From: Xiphydria camelus
Taxonomy: Eukaryota > Arthropoda > Insecta > Hymenoptera > Xiphydriidae
Direction: 5' to 3'
Assembly: GCA_963678675.1 (NCBI GenBank)
Contig: OY783194.1
Coordinates: 15,194,812 to 15,258,811, forward strand
DNA length: 64,000 nt
This document shows, in pieces, positions 24,229-35,087 of this stretch; positions within the stretch are counted from its first letter, which is position 1, and every line of letters begins with the position of its first letter. A program made the translations under genes and the position numbers. Below the pieces are notes generated by a model that saw only the letters and a program-made list of their open reading frames with translations, ran no database searches and was not told where the DNA came from.

Positions 24229-24626
24229 TTAATTTTCGTCAGACAGATCGGTATCAGAGTCTCAATTTTGGCACGTGAAATAACTTCGGTTCATGTTGAC
24301 GCACTTTAAATTAAATGGTCGTTGGTACTTGTTGCATTTGATAGAGTTATTTTTGGTTAATTTGGCTGGTAAATTTCCCATGAATATTATGCAGAAATCT
24401 ACATCTTCATCCGACGACGATGACGAAAATTTCTTCTTTGAGGTAGCGGCCCGTGTGGATGTATTCGCTTTTTGGGTAGCTCTTCATGAAGTTGACGCTG
24501 TCTCTTTTTTGCGCTTTCATCCTTCTTATTTGAAGTATCACGCTTTTGCTGTTTTTCTTTCAGATTTGCGATGCTTTCTGGTGAGGTGAGAACAATGCTC
24601 TTTATCGGCTTACGCCCGCACTCCAC
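24229..24626 (-). pseudogene. C-terminal tail with PHD-like zinc finger, pogo/DDE_1-type transposase remnant
   Basis: The minus-strand frame reads KPIKSIVLTSPESIANLKEK, a charged linker, then after a shift KKKFSSSSSDEDVDFCII, GNLPAKLTKNNSIKCNKYQR, FNLKCVNMNRSYFTCQN, stop, DSDTDLSDEN and TAA at 24229. The order C..(C/F)...C..(C/Y)....L.C....FTC..(C) looks like a treble-clef/PHD finger with several cysteines replaced (F, Y, stop). Such tails end many insect pogo/Tigger-like DDE_1 proteins. The DDE core is not in the window. The finger would not fold as written. Confidence 0.5.
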
Positions 24627-24744
24627 GTTAGCCCTGTGGGAAAAGTGTTGATAGGGTCTAGCGCGTTGGGATTTCAGCCAAATGGGCTGAGATTTTGTGA
24701 CAAGGGGTTTTCGAGGGTCCTCTATCGATTGGTCCTAACGGATT

Positions 24745-25035
24745 TTTTAAAGGTTGGTCCTGACACGAAAATTTTAGATAATCGGATTTCATTGATTTTG
24801 GAGTGGCTTTATGGGTTCTCGAGGACCCTGAGTTCAAATTTCATGTTTCTGAATTGAAATCTTAGCTATTTTTAGCTGGTCCCGGCACGAAAATCGGTGA
24901 TTCTGGTGATTTTGGTGATTTTGGAGTTTCGGTGATTTTGAAGCGGTTTTATGGGTTTTCTGGTCCCTGAGTTCGAATTTCATGTTTTTGACTTAAAATT
25001 TTTACTATTTTTGGCTGGTCCCGACACGAAAATCT
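24745..25035. repeat. Imperfect tandem duplication, about 135 bp unit
   Basis: Two copies of a unit running from ggtcctgacacgaaaat or ggtcccggcacgaaaat through gagttcRaatttcatgttt lie end to end, with a third start at 25018. Within it gtgattttggtgattttgg is a short internal repeat. Confidence 0.7.
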
Positions 25036-25606
25036 GAAAATACCCACCTTAAAGCTCGATTTCGTCGTCGGAGAACCATTCGACGATTTCTTCGCATCCT
25101 ACATTCAAGTCATCGTCTAGCAGAAGATTTTCGTCAATATCCTCGTCATCTGTCATACCTGTAGTAAAAGTCACTTAAAAAACATTTAAACATCAACATT
25201 AAAATGTTAAAACATACTGTTTTTCAGACAAGTCAAAAGTTGACTTGAACGCTGCAGCTGATTCGACATCAATGGGGCGTTTTTTTTTTGTTGAAATCAA
25301 CCGTCACGGTATCCCCAGATGAGCGCTTCACACGAGTAAGTCGAGTGCGTTTTTGAGACGGCGACGATAGTTCATCAAGCGAGCGCCTCTTTTCCGGGGA
25401 ACGTCTGACCAATGCGCGGTTTTATGCTTCAAGGCTTTTAATTCGCTCGTTTGGTTTTAGTATTTGTTTGCGAAGAGTCATGTTTTCCTGGCGAACAAGG
25501 CGGAGAAAGCGATGACGAACCGCAGCCAGATTGATTAGATGTTCTTCACGTGTCCTCTTAAGTTCTTGCTTCCTTTGGTTGGCTCATCATCATAAAGTTA
25601 TCAGTC

Positions 25607-28453
25607 CTAAGACTGGTTTGATACCATTCTCCATCTTTTCCTGTCCTCCGCTAGTCTTTTCATTTCCCTGTATTTCGAACAACCTACGTCCTTAATGATT
25701 TGCGAAATGTAGTCTAACCGCGGCCTACCTACCTCTCTCTTTTTTCCCGTTTCTGCTTCTAAGATGTCTCTTAGCAGTCCCTCATGTCTCACTATATGGC
25801 CTATCAGCTGATCCCTTCTTTTCTTTATATTTTTCCAGAGCCGCCGGTTTTCCTCTATTTTCCTCAAGACTTCTTCATTTGTGATTTTCTCGGTCCATTT
25901 TACTTTTAGCATTCTTCTATTCGCTATTTACATTACCGTTGGTGGCGCCACCGTTCGTAAGTATCATGGCGGCGAATGGAAGTATGGACACAATCGCGGC
26001 CATAAAGTTTTTAATTTTGTATGCGTTTAATTAAGAATTCGTGTGTTTATTTACATATTTGCACTGTCCCTATGACCTGAAGGTGAAAATTAACCACTTT
26101 TTTCTGTTGGAAACCGATGAAAGCTCACATTCCTGTCTCTTCCTTTCTTTGTATGGCACCCATATACGCAACAATTTACGTTACACTTTTTACCAACCAT
26201 GGTAATTCAAATTATTTAATAATTATTTGAAATTTTAACTTTCCATAGGTGTTAATAAAATCAAAACACGAACATTTAGGGAGTCGCCCGTTCTCCGCTG
26301 CTGTGGCTATACTACCAACAGCAGTTTCAAAATTCGTCACAAGAGAGCGCTTCACTTAATGTAAATAGCGAATAGCACCACATTTCGAAGCTGTCTAATT
26401 TTTTCCTTTCTACCATTCCTATCGTCCAAGATTCGCACCCATACAAAGCTGTACTCCACACGTATGTTTTGAGAAATTTTTTCCTACTCTCTAGGCTGAC
26501 GTTTTTTGAGCATAGTAGCTTCTTTTTCAGATTAAAAGCCTGTTTTCCCTGCGCTATTCTTTGTTTGACGTCTTTTAGGCTCTTTCCATCTGTCGTTATT
26601 TGGCTACCTAGATAGCAAAACTGCTGTACTTCTTCTACGCTTTCGTCGCCTATATTTATTCTAGTTTTACTCTTACGTTTTTTCTTACTACATACCAGAA
26701 TTTTTGTCTTTTTCTTATTAATTTTCATATTGTAGTTCTCTATTAGGATGTTTTCCATTTCGTTAAGCGCCTTTTCTAGTTCTTCTTTGTTCGATGCTAG
26801 TAGCGCTATATCGTCGGCGAACCGAAGCATGCTCACTGTTTGCCCTTGTATTTTAATGCCTGAAGTTGAGTTTTCTTTTAATTCGTTCATCGCTTCCTCT
26901 ATGTATAAGTTAAAGATTAGAGGCGACAGTGTGCATCCTTGTCGTACTCCTTTTCTAATTTTCGCTTCTCTCACTTCTTCTTCTACTCCTATCACTGCTA
27001 CTTGGTTTTCATATAAATTATGTATGATTCTTCTTTCTCTGTACTTTATTCCTACTCTTTTCAGTATTTCGAACATTTTTTGCCACTGAACATTGTCGAA
27101 TGCTTTCTCTAGGTCTATGAATCCTATATATAGTGTTTCGTCTTTTTCTAATGTTTTCTCTGCAATTAGTCTTAGCGCTATTATCGCTTCCCTCGTTCCT
27201 CTGTTCCTTCTAAATCCGAACTGGTCTTCTGCTAATACTTCCTCGGCTCTCCGTTCCATTCTCCTTTGTATAATTTTTGTTAAGATTTTTGATGCGTGCG
27301 GTATCAAGCTGATTGTACGAAAATTTTCGCATCTATCCGCGCCTACTTTTTTTGGAAGGGTAACTATTATACTTTTCTTGAAATCTTTTGGCATTTTTCC
27401 TGTTTCGTACATATGACTCACGAGTTTAAATAGCCTACTTATCGCTTCTTCCCCTGCAAACTTTAAAATTTCTGCCTGTATTCCATCTATCCCGGGTGCT
27501 TTATTGTTTTTCAATTCCTTAAGTGCTATCTCAAATTCCGACTTAATAATAGGATCCCCGAGTTCGTTTTCATCTACGCTATTTTCTTCTTCCAATATGT
27601 TACTTAGTTCTTCTCCATTGTATAGTTTTTCTAAATATTCTTTCCATCTATCGGCCTTTTCTGCGTTTTCTAACAACATGTTTCCGTTTTCATTTCTAAT
27701 ATTTCTACTTTTCGGTTTGTATTCTTGAAAATTTATTTTTATTAGTCTGAAAGCTGCATCGGTCTTACCTAATTTAATTTTCTTTTCAACTTCTTCGCAT
27801 CTTTCTTCTATCCATTCTTCCTTAGCTCTCCTAGATTTTCTAATTATCTCCCATTTCAGGGATTTGTATTTTCTCTGTCCGTTTTCATCTACCCTAGACT
27901 TATACTTTCGTCTCTCCTCTATCAACTCTAAAATTTCTCTCGTTATCCACGGATTTCTACTCTCATTTTCTTTGATACCTAGTACTTCTTCTGCTGCATT
28001 TTCTAAACTCGTTTTAATATGATTCCAATTTTCTTCTGTGTTCGCTTTGCTATTATTGGCTACATCCCCCCCTTACGATTTAAATGTTTCTCAACTTTAC
28101 TCTGGAATTCTTTTTCTACTTTATCGTTCTTGAGTTTACTGATATCCCACTTTTTGCGGGCGTTATTTTTTTTCTTAAGTCTTTTAAATTTTAACTGACA
28201 TTTCATCATTACTAAATTATGATCGCTGTCTATATCTGCACCTGGGTAGCTCCTACAGTCTTTTACCTGGTTTCTGAACCTTTGTTTGACTAATATATAA
28301 TCTATTTGATATCTACCATTGTCCCCCGGCATTTTCCAGGTATACACTCTTCTTTTATGGTGCTCGAATAAGGTATTGGAAATCACTAATTGATGTTTAT
28401 CGCAGAATTCGACTAATCTTGAACCTCTTTCGTTCCTAATTCCCAAGCTATAA
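25607..28453 (-). pseudogene. LINE ORF: APE endonuclease end plus reverse transcriptase
   Basis: Endonuclease part: GIRNERGSRLVEFCDKHQL, RRVYTWKMPGDNGRYQIDYI, YPGADIDSDHNLVMMK, where SDH is the catalytic end. A frameshift lies in a run of eight C bases near 28066-28073, after which the frame continues as SRNPWITREILELIEERRK. Reverse transcriptase: NNKAPGIDGIQAEILK, GADRCENFRTISLI, FIDLEKAFDNVQW, KGVRQGCTLSPLIFNLY, LRFADDIALLA (FADD is the active site) and QQFCYLGSQIT. The frame reaches LDSFEMWCY, is broken by the 453-bp element, and resumes as RRMLKVKWTEKITNEEVL to REVGRPRLDYISQII and its stop at 25607. Apart from this one insertion and one homopolymer shift it is largely intact, so insertion was fairly recent. 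Confidence 0.8.
25920..26372. mobile_element. 453-bp inverted-repeat element inside the LINE
   Basis: The ends ttcgctatttacatta are exact inverted copies, each flanked by TA. It interrupts the LINE coding region between WCY and RRM. No ORF inside. TA flanks suggest a Tc1/mariner-type origin. Confidence 0.75.
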
Positions 28454-28507
28454 TTTGGTTGGCTACAATCGCAATTTCCTTTCGATTCGCCTGAAATTGA
28501 AAAACGC

Positions 28508-28580
28508 CGACGTAGAACTTTCCAGGAACGTTGAAAAAATCTCAAATTTTGCACAGAGATAGAGTTTCTAATGGGGAATA
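28508..28580. repeat. 73-bp intronic block, direct copy at 29450-29522
   Basis: The block (cgtagaactt...atggggaata) matches 29450-29522 with a few changes. One copy lies just upstream of the exon 2 acceptor and the other just upstream of exon 1 in the minus-strand gene. This suggests a duplication of an exon with its upstream intron end. Confidence 0.8.
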
Positions 28581-28608
28581 AAATGAAAGTAACAAGAAAT
28601 TGATTCTA

Positions 28609-29216
28609 AGGCCGTCCGCACACGAGGCTACTCAAAAGAAACTGGTTCCTGACTTAAGTTACTAACCAATCACTTATCAGTCACTTCCAATGTCTTTCTA
28701 TCGAGTACCGCAGATGACGCTACTAGTTACTAACTAGTTAGTAATCGATTTGTGATCAGTCTCTGAGGACTCTGCAGTGAAGTGACTTCAGTTTCTAGTT
28801 TCCAAATTTCGAGGAGAAATTTTCCGTCAATCGTAATAATTCCGAATAACTATCTTTAGACATTCTATAAAACGAAATGAACATAGAGTCTGTTTGCTGT
28901 AGCTCCTTTGCTGCAACGAATAATCTGCGGTTCACGTTTCTCTCAAGATATGGATGGACCCAGTATCTTCTTCTAACCATTCTTCTTCTTAAATAATAAT
29001 ATAAGGCCACAGCTTCTTCATCACTTGAGTCAGTAGACGACATTTTCACACCGCAAGATGCAAACTGGGAGAAAATGTGAATGGTGAGTTACCATCAAAT
29101 AACTATGCAGTAGCTTCCGTGTGCGGAGCCCGGTCACTTACTAGTTACCAATGAGTTTATAGATCGATTACAAACCAATTACCGTTTCTAATGAGTAGCC
29201 TCATGTGCGGACGGCC
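28609..29216. mobile_element. PIF/Harbinger derivative in an intron
   Basis: The ends ggccgtccgcacaYgaggct are inverted, with TAA to the left and TTA to the right, fitting the TWA target of PIF/Harbinger. It carries only the first 84 codons of a HARBI1-like transposase on the minus strand. It sits between exons 1 and 2 of the minus-strand gene and would be removed by splicing. Confidence 0.75.
28795..29049 (-). pseudogene. HARBI1-like transposase, N-terminal piece
   Basis: The product starts MKMSSTDSSDEEAVALYYYL and continues RRRYWVHPYLERNVNRRLFV, LQQTDSMFISFYRMSKDSYS and ELLRLTENFSSKFGN. The order acidic start, RRYWVHP, FYRMS is the usual N-terminus of Harbinger transposases, ahead of the DDE domain, which is missing here. 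It ends at a stop at 28795, near the right limit of the deletion. It is not functional as a transposase, though an 84-residue peptide could be made. Confidence 0.7.
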
Positions 29217-29616
29217 TTAGTTGGAAAGCTTCAAGAAACTCACTTTTGGCTCTTCCACAATGGGCGTCGACGCTGAAGTTCCAGGCGCAGCACTCCCAGG
29301 AGACGAGCTACGGGCCGAGCGCGCGTTCCGATCAATCTCCTGACGCCTCTGCTGCTTTCCAAGGCGCGCCGCGGTGGCTTTCCTAGCAATTTCTGCTCGA
29401 TTCATCTGAAAATGCGTCATACCATAAATGGGCGGTTTTAGTTTTTTACGTAGAACTTTTTCCAGGAACGTCGAAAAAATCTCAAATTTTGCACAGAGAT
29501 AGAGTTTCTAATGGTGAATAAACCTGCAAAAAATTTACCTGTGTTTCCACTTCCTACACAAGTTATTTATTACAAGATGGGCAAAAAGTCATAAAAACAC
29601 AAAAAACGCAAAAACA

Positions 29617-29833
29617 AAACGTGTGGCCGCCACACGCGGAAGAAGAGAAACTTCGATACCAGTTTCTCTGAATTTGATTCCGATGGTACTAATTTCAATT
29701 GGCTCTATACAAGTCTTCTACAATGCTTCTTCGTAGAGCCAATTGAAACTAATACCATCGGAATCAAATTCAGAGAAACTGGTATCGAAGTTTCACTTCT
29801 TCCGCGTGTGGCGGCCACACGTTTTGTTTTTTT
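29617..29833. repeat. Near-perfect hairpin, arms about 90 bp
   Basis: The arm ending cgtgtggccgccacacgcgg / its complement starts at 29617 and ends near 29830; the loop is about 40 bp. Very few mismatches are seen. No ORF and no clear target duplication. Confidence 0.8.
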
Positions 29834-30167
29834 TTCTTATTTTCATCCAAGCAACCCATCCTTGAAGTTTGTCGCAATATTAAAGAATCACCCAGTATAT
29901 TTACTTACTTGGTCTAACAAAATATTTTTTCCGCCATAATCAAGTATACACTTATTAATTGGAAATAAACTCTTTTCTCAGTATACGAAGTAACTTTGAT
30001 CGAACGAACGAAGTATTCAATAAACTGACAAATTTCTAGAAAATCATAAACGGAATCAAGGAATTTTACTTCCAAATTTAACAGTGAAAAACATTAATCG
30101 CTGTTTCTCAGAATTTCACATATATTACAAATTCTATTATAGTGCACATTATAGTGCACGCAGTTTG

Positions 30168-30263
30168 GGTGGTACGTTTCGGCAAATGAGGATTGCTTAT
30201 GTATTCGCAGTCCTGCACCTTTCCCGGAAGGCTAATTACCGAACGAATTGTAATGAAACACCG
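30168..30263. repeat. Terminal piece shared, inverted, with the 63.9-kb repeat
   Basis: The block with cgcagtcctgcacctttccc occurs in inverse orientation at 63905-64000. It abuts the family B piece beginning at 30255. Confidence 0.7.
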
Positions 30264-30551
30264 TCCAAGCACTGCAAATTATTCGGTATAGTGGACAAAA
30301 TATGAAAACTTAAACGCGGCAAGTTCTTTTTTATGAAAATTTGTTTATAAATTTTTTAGTCGAATTTTTTAGTAACGAGTTACAATAATTTTCCTTTCAA
30401 ATGATGCCTTTTACTTTTTATATATAAATCTTGAACATGGCGATCTTAATTGATTTCAAATCTTTTTTGGAGAGTATTTTACGTATCAATTTTTGTTGGC
30501 ACTGAATGAACATGCCGCCTTTTTTTACAGAGAATCTGTTTTTGTGGGGTT
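30255..30551. mobile_element. Family B partial copy
   Basis: Matches the right half of the 17718-18441 palindrome, including its end ctgtttttgtgggg. The left arm is missing. Confidence 0.75.
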
Positions 30552-30645
30552 CGTTTATACGCGGCCTGATTAAACAAGAAAGTACCAGGCGAGCGCGGCC
30601 TCATAACGAATAAAAAATACCACGAACTTTAGCGAACAAATTTCA

Positions 30646-31224
30646 CATTCAATGCTTGACTCAAACCTATGAGGTCTGCAAACAATATTTTTTACAAACA
30701 TACACCATCTCAGACGGACGTATGACTAGAGCCTTAAAAAAGGTTAAAATTACATCTCCAGGTGAAGACTTACGAGGCAAACATCCACCTGCAAACAAGA
30801 CACCAGAAGAGCGACGCAAATATATTCTCAGGACCATATAAAATCTTTTCCTGCATACGAATCGCATTACACTCGGGAACGCAACCCAAACAGAAAATAT
30901 CTAAACCCTGACCTTTTAATGTCCGTACAATGTTTAACTTGTATCTGGAAATATGCACAGAGAAAGACGAGACACCAGTTTCGGAAGCAATGTACCGACG
31001 CATTTTTAACAAGGATTTTAATCTTCATTTTCATTCCCCCCGGAAAGACACTTGTACCAAATGTGACACTTTCAAAATGAAACTCGAATGTGAAGAAGAT
31101 CCGAAGTGAAAGAGCAATACCGAGTAGAACATGCTGTTCACCTGAGAAAAGCTGAAAAAGCTAGGACAAGCATGCTAGCAGATAAAAATCAAGCTATAGT
31201 GGACCCTTCAGAGAGAGAGTGTAC
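30646..31224 (+). pseudogene. Decayed exon of an uncharacterised transposon-type protein
   Basis: Three frames must be combined. First: TYTISDGRMTRALKKVKI, HPPANKTPEERRKYI. After a shift near 30835: HIKSFPAYESHYTRERNPNR and KYLNPDL. After another near 30925: NLYLEICTEKDETPVSEAMY, RRIFNKDFNLHFHSPRKDTC and TKCDTFKMKLECEED, then EHAVHLRKAEKARTSML. The CxxCD motif after PRKDTC is typical of a repeated arthropod protein type whose C-terminus carries a DUF7869-like region; I recall this from family wording, not a search. The C-terminal half is absent and a family B piece joins at 31223. Confidence 0.5.
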
Positions 31225-31380
31225 ACATTGCAAATGATGCCTTTTACTTTTTATAAATAAATCTTGAACATGGCGATCTTAATTGATTTCAAATCTTTTT
31301 TGGATTGTATTTTACGTATCAATTTTTGTTGGCACTGAATGAACATGCCGCCTTTTTTTACAGAGAATCTGTTTTTGTGG
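31223..31380. mobile_element. Family B partial copy
   Basis: Third copy of the family B right arm, truncated on the left at the coding remnant and ending at tctgtttttgtgg, directly joined to a Helitron piece at 31381. Confidence 0.75.
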
Positions 31381-31669
31381 TTTGATATTACCTTAAAGGT
31401 CACGGTCAAGATCAAATCCAATACGACTACTGGGTAGGCAAGGGAAAATCCTTAAAGTTTTGTATTAAACATTTTTCTCTAAAATGTTTTCCCGCTGCGA
31501 TAATCGGCCGTACCGGGACTTTTTGAACACCCTGTATAAGATTTACTAACTCAGAAACCATCGCGGGCATGCGTCCAACCACTTCCCAAAATTTCATCGC
31601 AATCGGATGAATGGTTTAGGAAGGCATAAGAGATATACAGACAGACAAACATTCATTTATATATATGTA
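31381..31669 (-). mobile_element. Helitron 5' fragment
   Basis: Minus-strand piece containing one copy of the internal unit, the TGTC tract and the 5' terminus near 31669. Its 5' end abuts the CTAG 3' end of the next Helitron, giving a head-to-tail order. Confidence 0.65.
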
Positions 31670-33155
31670 CTAGCAGCCCGTCCCGGCTTCACACGGGTAG
31701 ATTGTGGATTGATTTTGGTCGTCATTGAATGCATTTTTAGCAGATATCTGTACTCATAGGTAGGGAGCCATGCTACGATAAAAAAACACATGTATTTAAT
31801 TTAAATTGGAAAGTATATTTCTTTTATTAATTTATCTTAAGGCCAGCGGATAGACAATGTTTTTTATTTTTTTATTTGGAGTAAAAACGTGTACATTTTT
31901 CGGTATGCCAACTCTGGAGCAAGCCACATACAATTGGCCGTGTGAAAAACATGAATTTTCCAAATTTAAGCCAGCAATAGTCAACCATTGACCTTGTGCT
32001 TTGTTGATGGTAATAGCAAAAGCAAGACGCAAAGGGAACTGGAGCCGCTTGAATTCGAATGTTAAATCGTTGGAAATCATAGGTATGCGTGAATGAGGAC
32101 GTCTTCGCCTTTGAATTTGCCAGTGATGATTGTTACCTCGATTAAATTTGGTTGGCACTAAGGGATTTTTCGTGTAACTGATTTGGAATATTATGTCAGA
32201 TGTAAGAGATTCCAAATGAAGGTCATGGTCAAGGTCAAATACAATATCACCATTGTACAGCCACTAAAAAATCCTAAATCCTGCTATCAAAAAGAATTTG
32301 TATAGGGCCCATAGCTTTCATGGTACGAAGCCGAACTGTACTTGACCTCAATTTGACCTCCGCTGACCATAAAGGTCACATGGAAATAATGGTCAAGGAC
32401 ATATTTAAACGTGAAATTTCCCGCTCTTTTCATTTCCGGTATATAAAATAGAGGTTCGGATTTAAAAAAATCAATTTTACCTAGAAGGTCATTGTCAATG
32501 TCAAATCCGATATGACCATTGGGTAGCCAGGGAAAAATCCTAAAAGTTTTATATTAAACGTGTTTCTCTAAAACGATTTTCCGCTGAGATAATCAGCTGT
32601 GCCTGGACTTTTTGAACACCCTGTTTAAGATTTACTAACTCAGAAACCTTCGCGAGCATGCGTCCAACCATTCCCCAAAGTTTCATCGCAATCGGATGAA
32701 CGGTTTAGGAAGGCATAATAATCATCCGTACCGGTACTTTTCGAACACCCTGTATACGATTTACTAACTCAGATACCTTCGCGGGCATGCATCCAACCAT
32801 TCCCCAAAGTTTCATCGCAATCGGATGAACGGTTTAGGAAGGCATAATAATCATCCGTACCGCTACTTTTTGAACACCTTGTATACGATTTACTAACTCA
32901 GAAACCTTCGCGGGCATGCGTCCAACCATTCCTCAAAGTTTCATCGCAATCGGATGAACGGTTTAGGAAGGCATAATAATCATCAGTACCGGTACTTTTT
33001 GAACACCCTATATAAGATTTATTAACTCAGAAACCTTCGCGGGCATGCGCCCAACCATTCCCCAAAGTTTCATCGCAATTGGATGAACGGTTTAGGAAGG
33101 CATAAGAGACATACAGACAGACAGACAGACAAACATTCATTTTTATATATATAGA
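31670..33155 (-). mobile_element. Helitron, deletion derivative with both ends
   Basis: On the minus strand it starts TCTATATATATAAAAATGAA at 33155 and ends with the agccgggacgggct hairpin plus CTAG at 31670-31673. Between about 32604 and 33107 a unit of about 124 bp is repeated four times. The only coding part is the last 127 codons of the helicase. The RepHel replication domain is missing, so it would depend on another Helitron. Confidence 0.75.
31832..32215 (-). pseudogene. Helitron Pif1-like helicase, C-terminal 127 codons
   Basis: The frame reads LTFEFKRLQFPLRLAFAITI, NKAQGQWLTIAGLNLENSCF, HGQLYVACSRVGIPKNVHVF and ends VYPLALR. INKAQGQ and YVACSR are the late conserved motifs of Pif1-family helicases in the Helitron RepHel protein, which unwinds DNA in rolling-circle transposition. 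The frame itself has no stop, but everything upstream is lost. It sits near the Helitron 3' end, as expected. Confidence 0.85.
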
Positions 33156-35087
33156 TAGATAGATATACAATAGTTAGATATAAAATATTAGGGGGCAGCT
33201 AATTACCTGACCCCCGCTATTGGGCCCGCCTTAGATCACTAAATTTTATTGCTGTCGGCGGGCCCTTACAATAATTCAAGATAATTCCCCTGCGCTCAGC
33301 ACACGATGCTGCGGCAACGTCGTCCCATAGAGTGTTCTAGAGAAGTGTGGTGGCACAAGTTGGTAACATTGCCTCACTAGAGAGCTTACTAGTTAAAACC
33401 CCAAATTATTAATGACAATAAAACAAACAACAACATCCAGCAAAAATAATATAAATTATAGAGAAAAGTGCTGTTTAAATGTATAAACATTAATCATTGC
33501 GATCAATTATTTTCACAAAACGTGAGCTCTTCGTATACGGTACACAGAAGATGTAACGCCTTTAACTCCAACTTTTGCCACTAGAGCGTATGACGGTACC
33601 CATGCACGACTTGAAATTTTGCATACGGCTTTCAAAGATATTAAAGAATCTTGTGAAAAATTTGAGTAACTTCCTATATTTTTGATAATAGGGGTGAAAC
33701 ATCCTTAAAGAACATTAAATTTTACATTATTGATTCGTCAATTCCTGTTTTGAGATAGGTAGTGTACTTTATCGAATACAGCTATTAAGTTTATTAAATC
33801 CGGAAGAGACATGCCTATACGAGAGAAATATCGTTAGTTATGAAAAATTATCACGTGCCACTACTTGATACATTTAACGACCGTATGGAGTCAGTTCAGT
33901 GCACGTCATTGCGAAGCTGATTTACATAATATAATGTTTCTCTAATTATGGCATTCTCTTAGTACATAAGAAGTGAAATAAAACTTGTTCAAAAATTAGT
34001 ATATTTTTTTTGGTCTCGAAGGGACCTATATATGTTATTCTTTTGTCATTTGTTTTTTAATAAATCCAAAAATGTTGTGATTTATTATTCTTTAACACAT
34101 ATATTATTGATTGACTGCCTAGTCCGACAATTGAAAATATAACTGCGACTTACCGACTTACCATGCATTGCAATTGGTAGGCATCTCTCCTTTTCAGTTT
34201 TTTGAGATAGATGTCCATATAATAATCAAACAACATATTTAGTATCTAATTTTATTTCTACCCTTAGATGCCTCATATCCTTAAAAGAGAGGTTTCGAGA
34301 GATAAATTCTATTAAAACTACCCAATTAAATGTGTATTATGCATGTCAGGAATATAAAATATCATATTACACTCTTCAATGATATTTTTTGACAAATAAT
34401 AATTGTACTGAAAGGCGCTTAACCCAATAAAGCCTGAGTAATTTTTCTCCTACTACGGAACAGCTGAATAAACAATTGAAAAATGAGCTGCTCTGACAAA
34501 TAAATACTTAAAACTTTATAATATATCGACACCAAAATATATAATATCCACGAGATCTCACAAAAAAGAATTTTTTTATCGGCGTTATAAACACATGGTT
34601 TTAATTTCGAACATAACCTCCGTATGATAAATCAGACGATAGGCCGTATTGGATTAAAAACTGATCCGCTGTTCAATGGCTTTCCTGAAGCTTAAACATA
34701 AATTTATTCACAATTTAGAGAAAGTAGGCTATGCTTGGATCCAGTCTTTTTTACAGCGAAATTCTAAACTCTCACTATGCTAAATCGGAAAGTATTTTTC
34801 GTAATAGAGGACAAGGTATGAATATGCAAGAAGTGGACAACTTTTTAAGCATGACCTTTATATGCGACCCATATATAAAAATGAGAAGTACCTTATATTA
34901 TCGTTACCGGTGATAATTAATTTATTAATTAATAAGAATAAATAATTATAATAAATAATCATTATTTAAAACTAATTTATTATTTAATAAAAATAAATAA
35001 TTATAGTAATTAGCGATTGTTTAAAACTAATTACCACCATCTGTTACCACCTCACACACACAAAATTAGTAAAATATATTTATCAAA
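33156..35087. other. No gene seen; AT-rich tandem tract
   Basis: Mostly AT-rich sequence without coding sense. A block near 33189-33240 resembles 21476-21530. Around 34915-35030 a roughly 65-bp AT-rich unit (aataaataattata) is doubled. Confidence 0.5.

Larger units (their letters stand above)
25585..28453 (-). mobile_element. RTE-like LINE, 5'-truncated, 11-bp target duplication
   Basis: The duplication TTTGGTTGGCT flanks the element at 25574-25584 and 28454-28464. The 3' end (left) has a short (ATG)n-like tail. It keeps the last part of the APE endonuclease, the whole reverse transcriptase and the C-terminus. A 453-bp element (25920-26372) has inserted near the C-terminus. The RTE-like clade call rests on endonuclease and C-terminal wording and is moderate. 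Confidence 0.8.
25049..29405 (-). pseudogene. Multi-exon basic/coiled-coil coding unit, split by insertions
   Basis: Exon 1 (29244-29405) starts MNRAEIARKATAARLGKQQR after acceptor ttttcag and ends EEPK before donor gtgagt. Exon 2 starts at 28490 after acceptor aatttcag with ANRKEIAIVAN; the LINE at 25585-28453 interrupts it and the frame resumes as QRKQELKRTREEHLINLAAV and FLRLVRQENMTLRKQI. It has a TAA at 25422-25424 and a shift in a T run near 25272, then IDVESAAAF. Exon 3 (25049-25158) is acidic: MTDDEDIDENLLLDDD ... EWFSDDEIEL and stop. Coiled coil and basic segments suggest DNA binding, possibly an accessory protein of a large transposon. I cannot name the family. Removing LINE plus one target copy restores the reading frame, which is good evidence for the exon. 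Confidence 0.55.

Noticed and set aside
26748..27728. Serine-rich plus-strand frames
   Set aside because: They are antisense shadows of the LINE reverse transcriptase, whose AG-rich coding strand gives Ser/Phe/Leu-rich complements.
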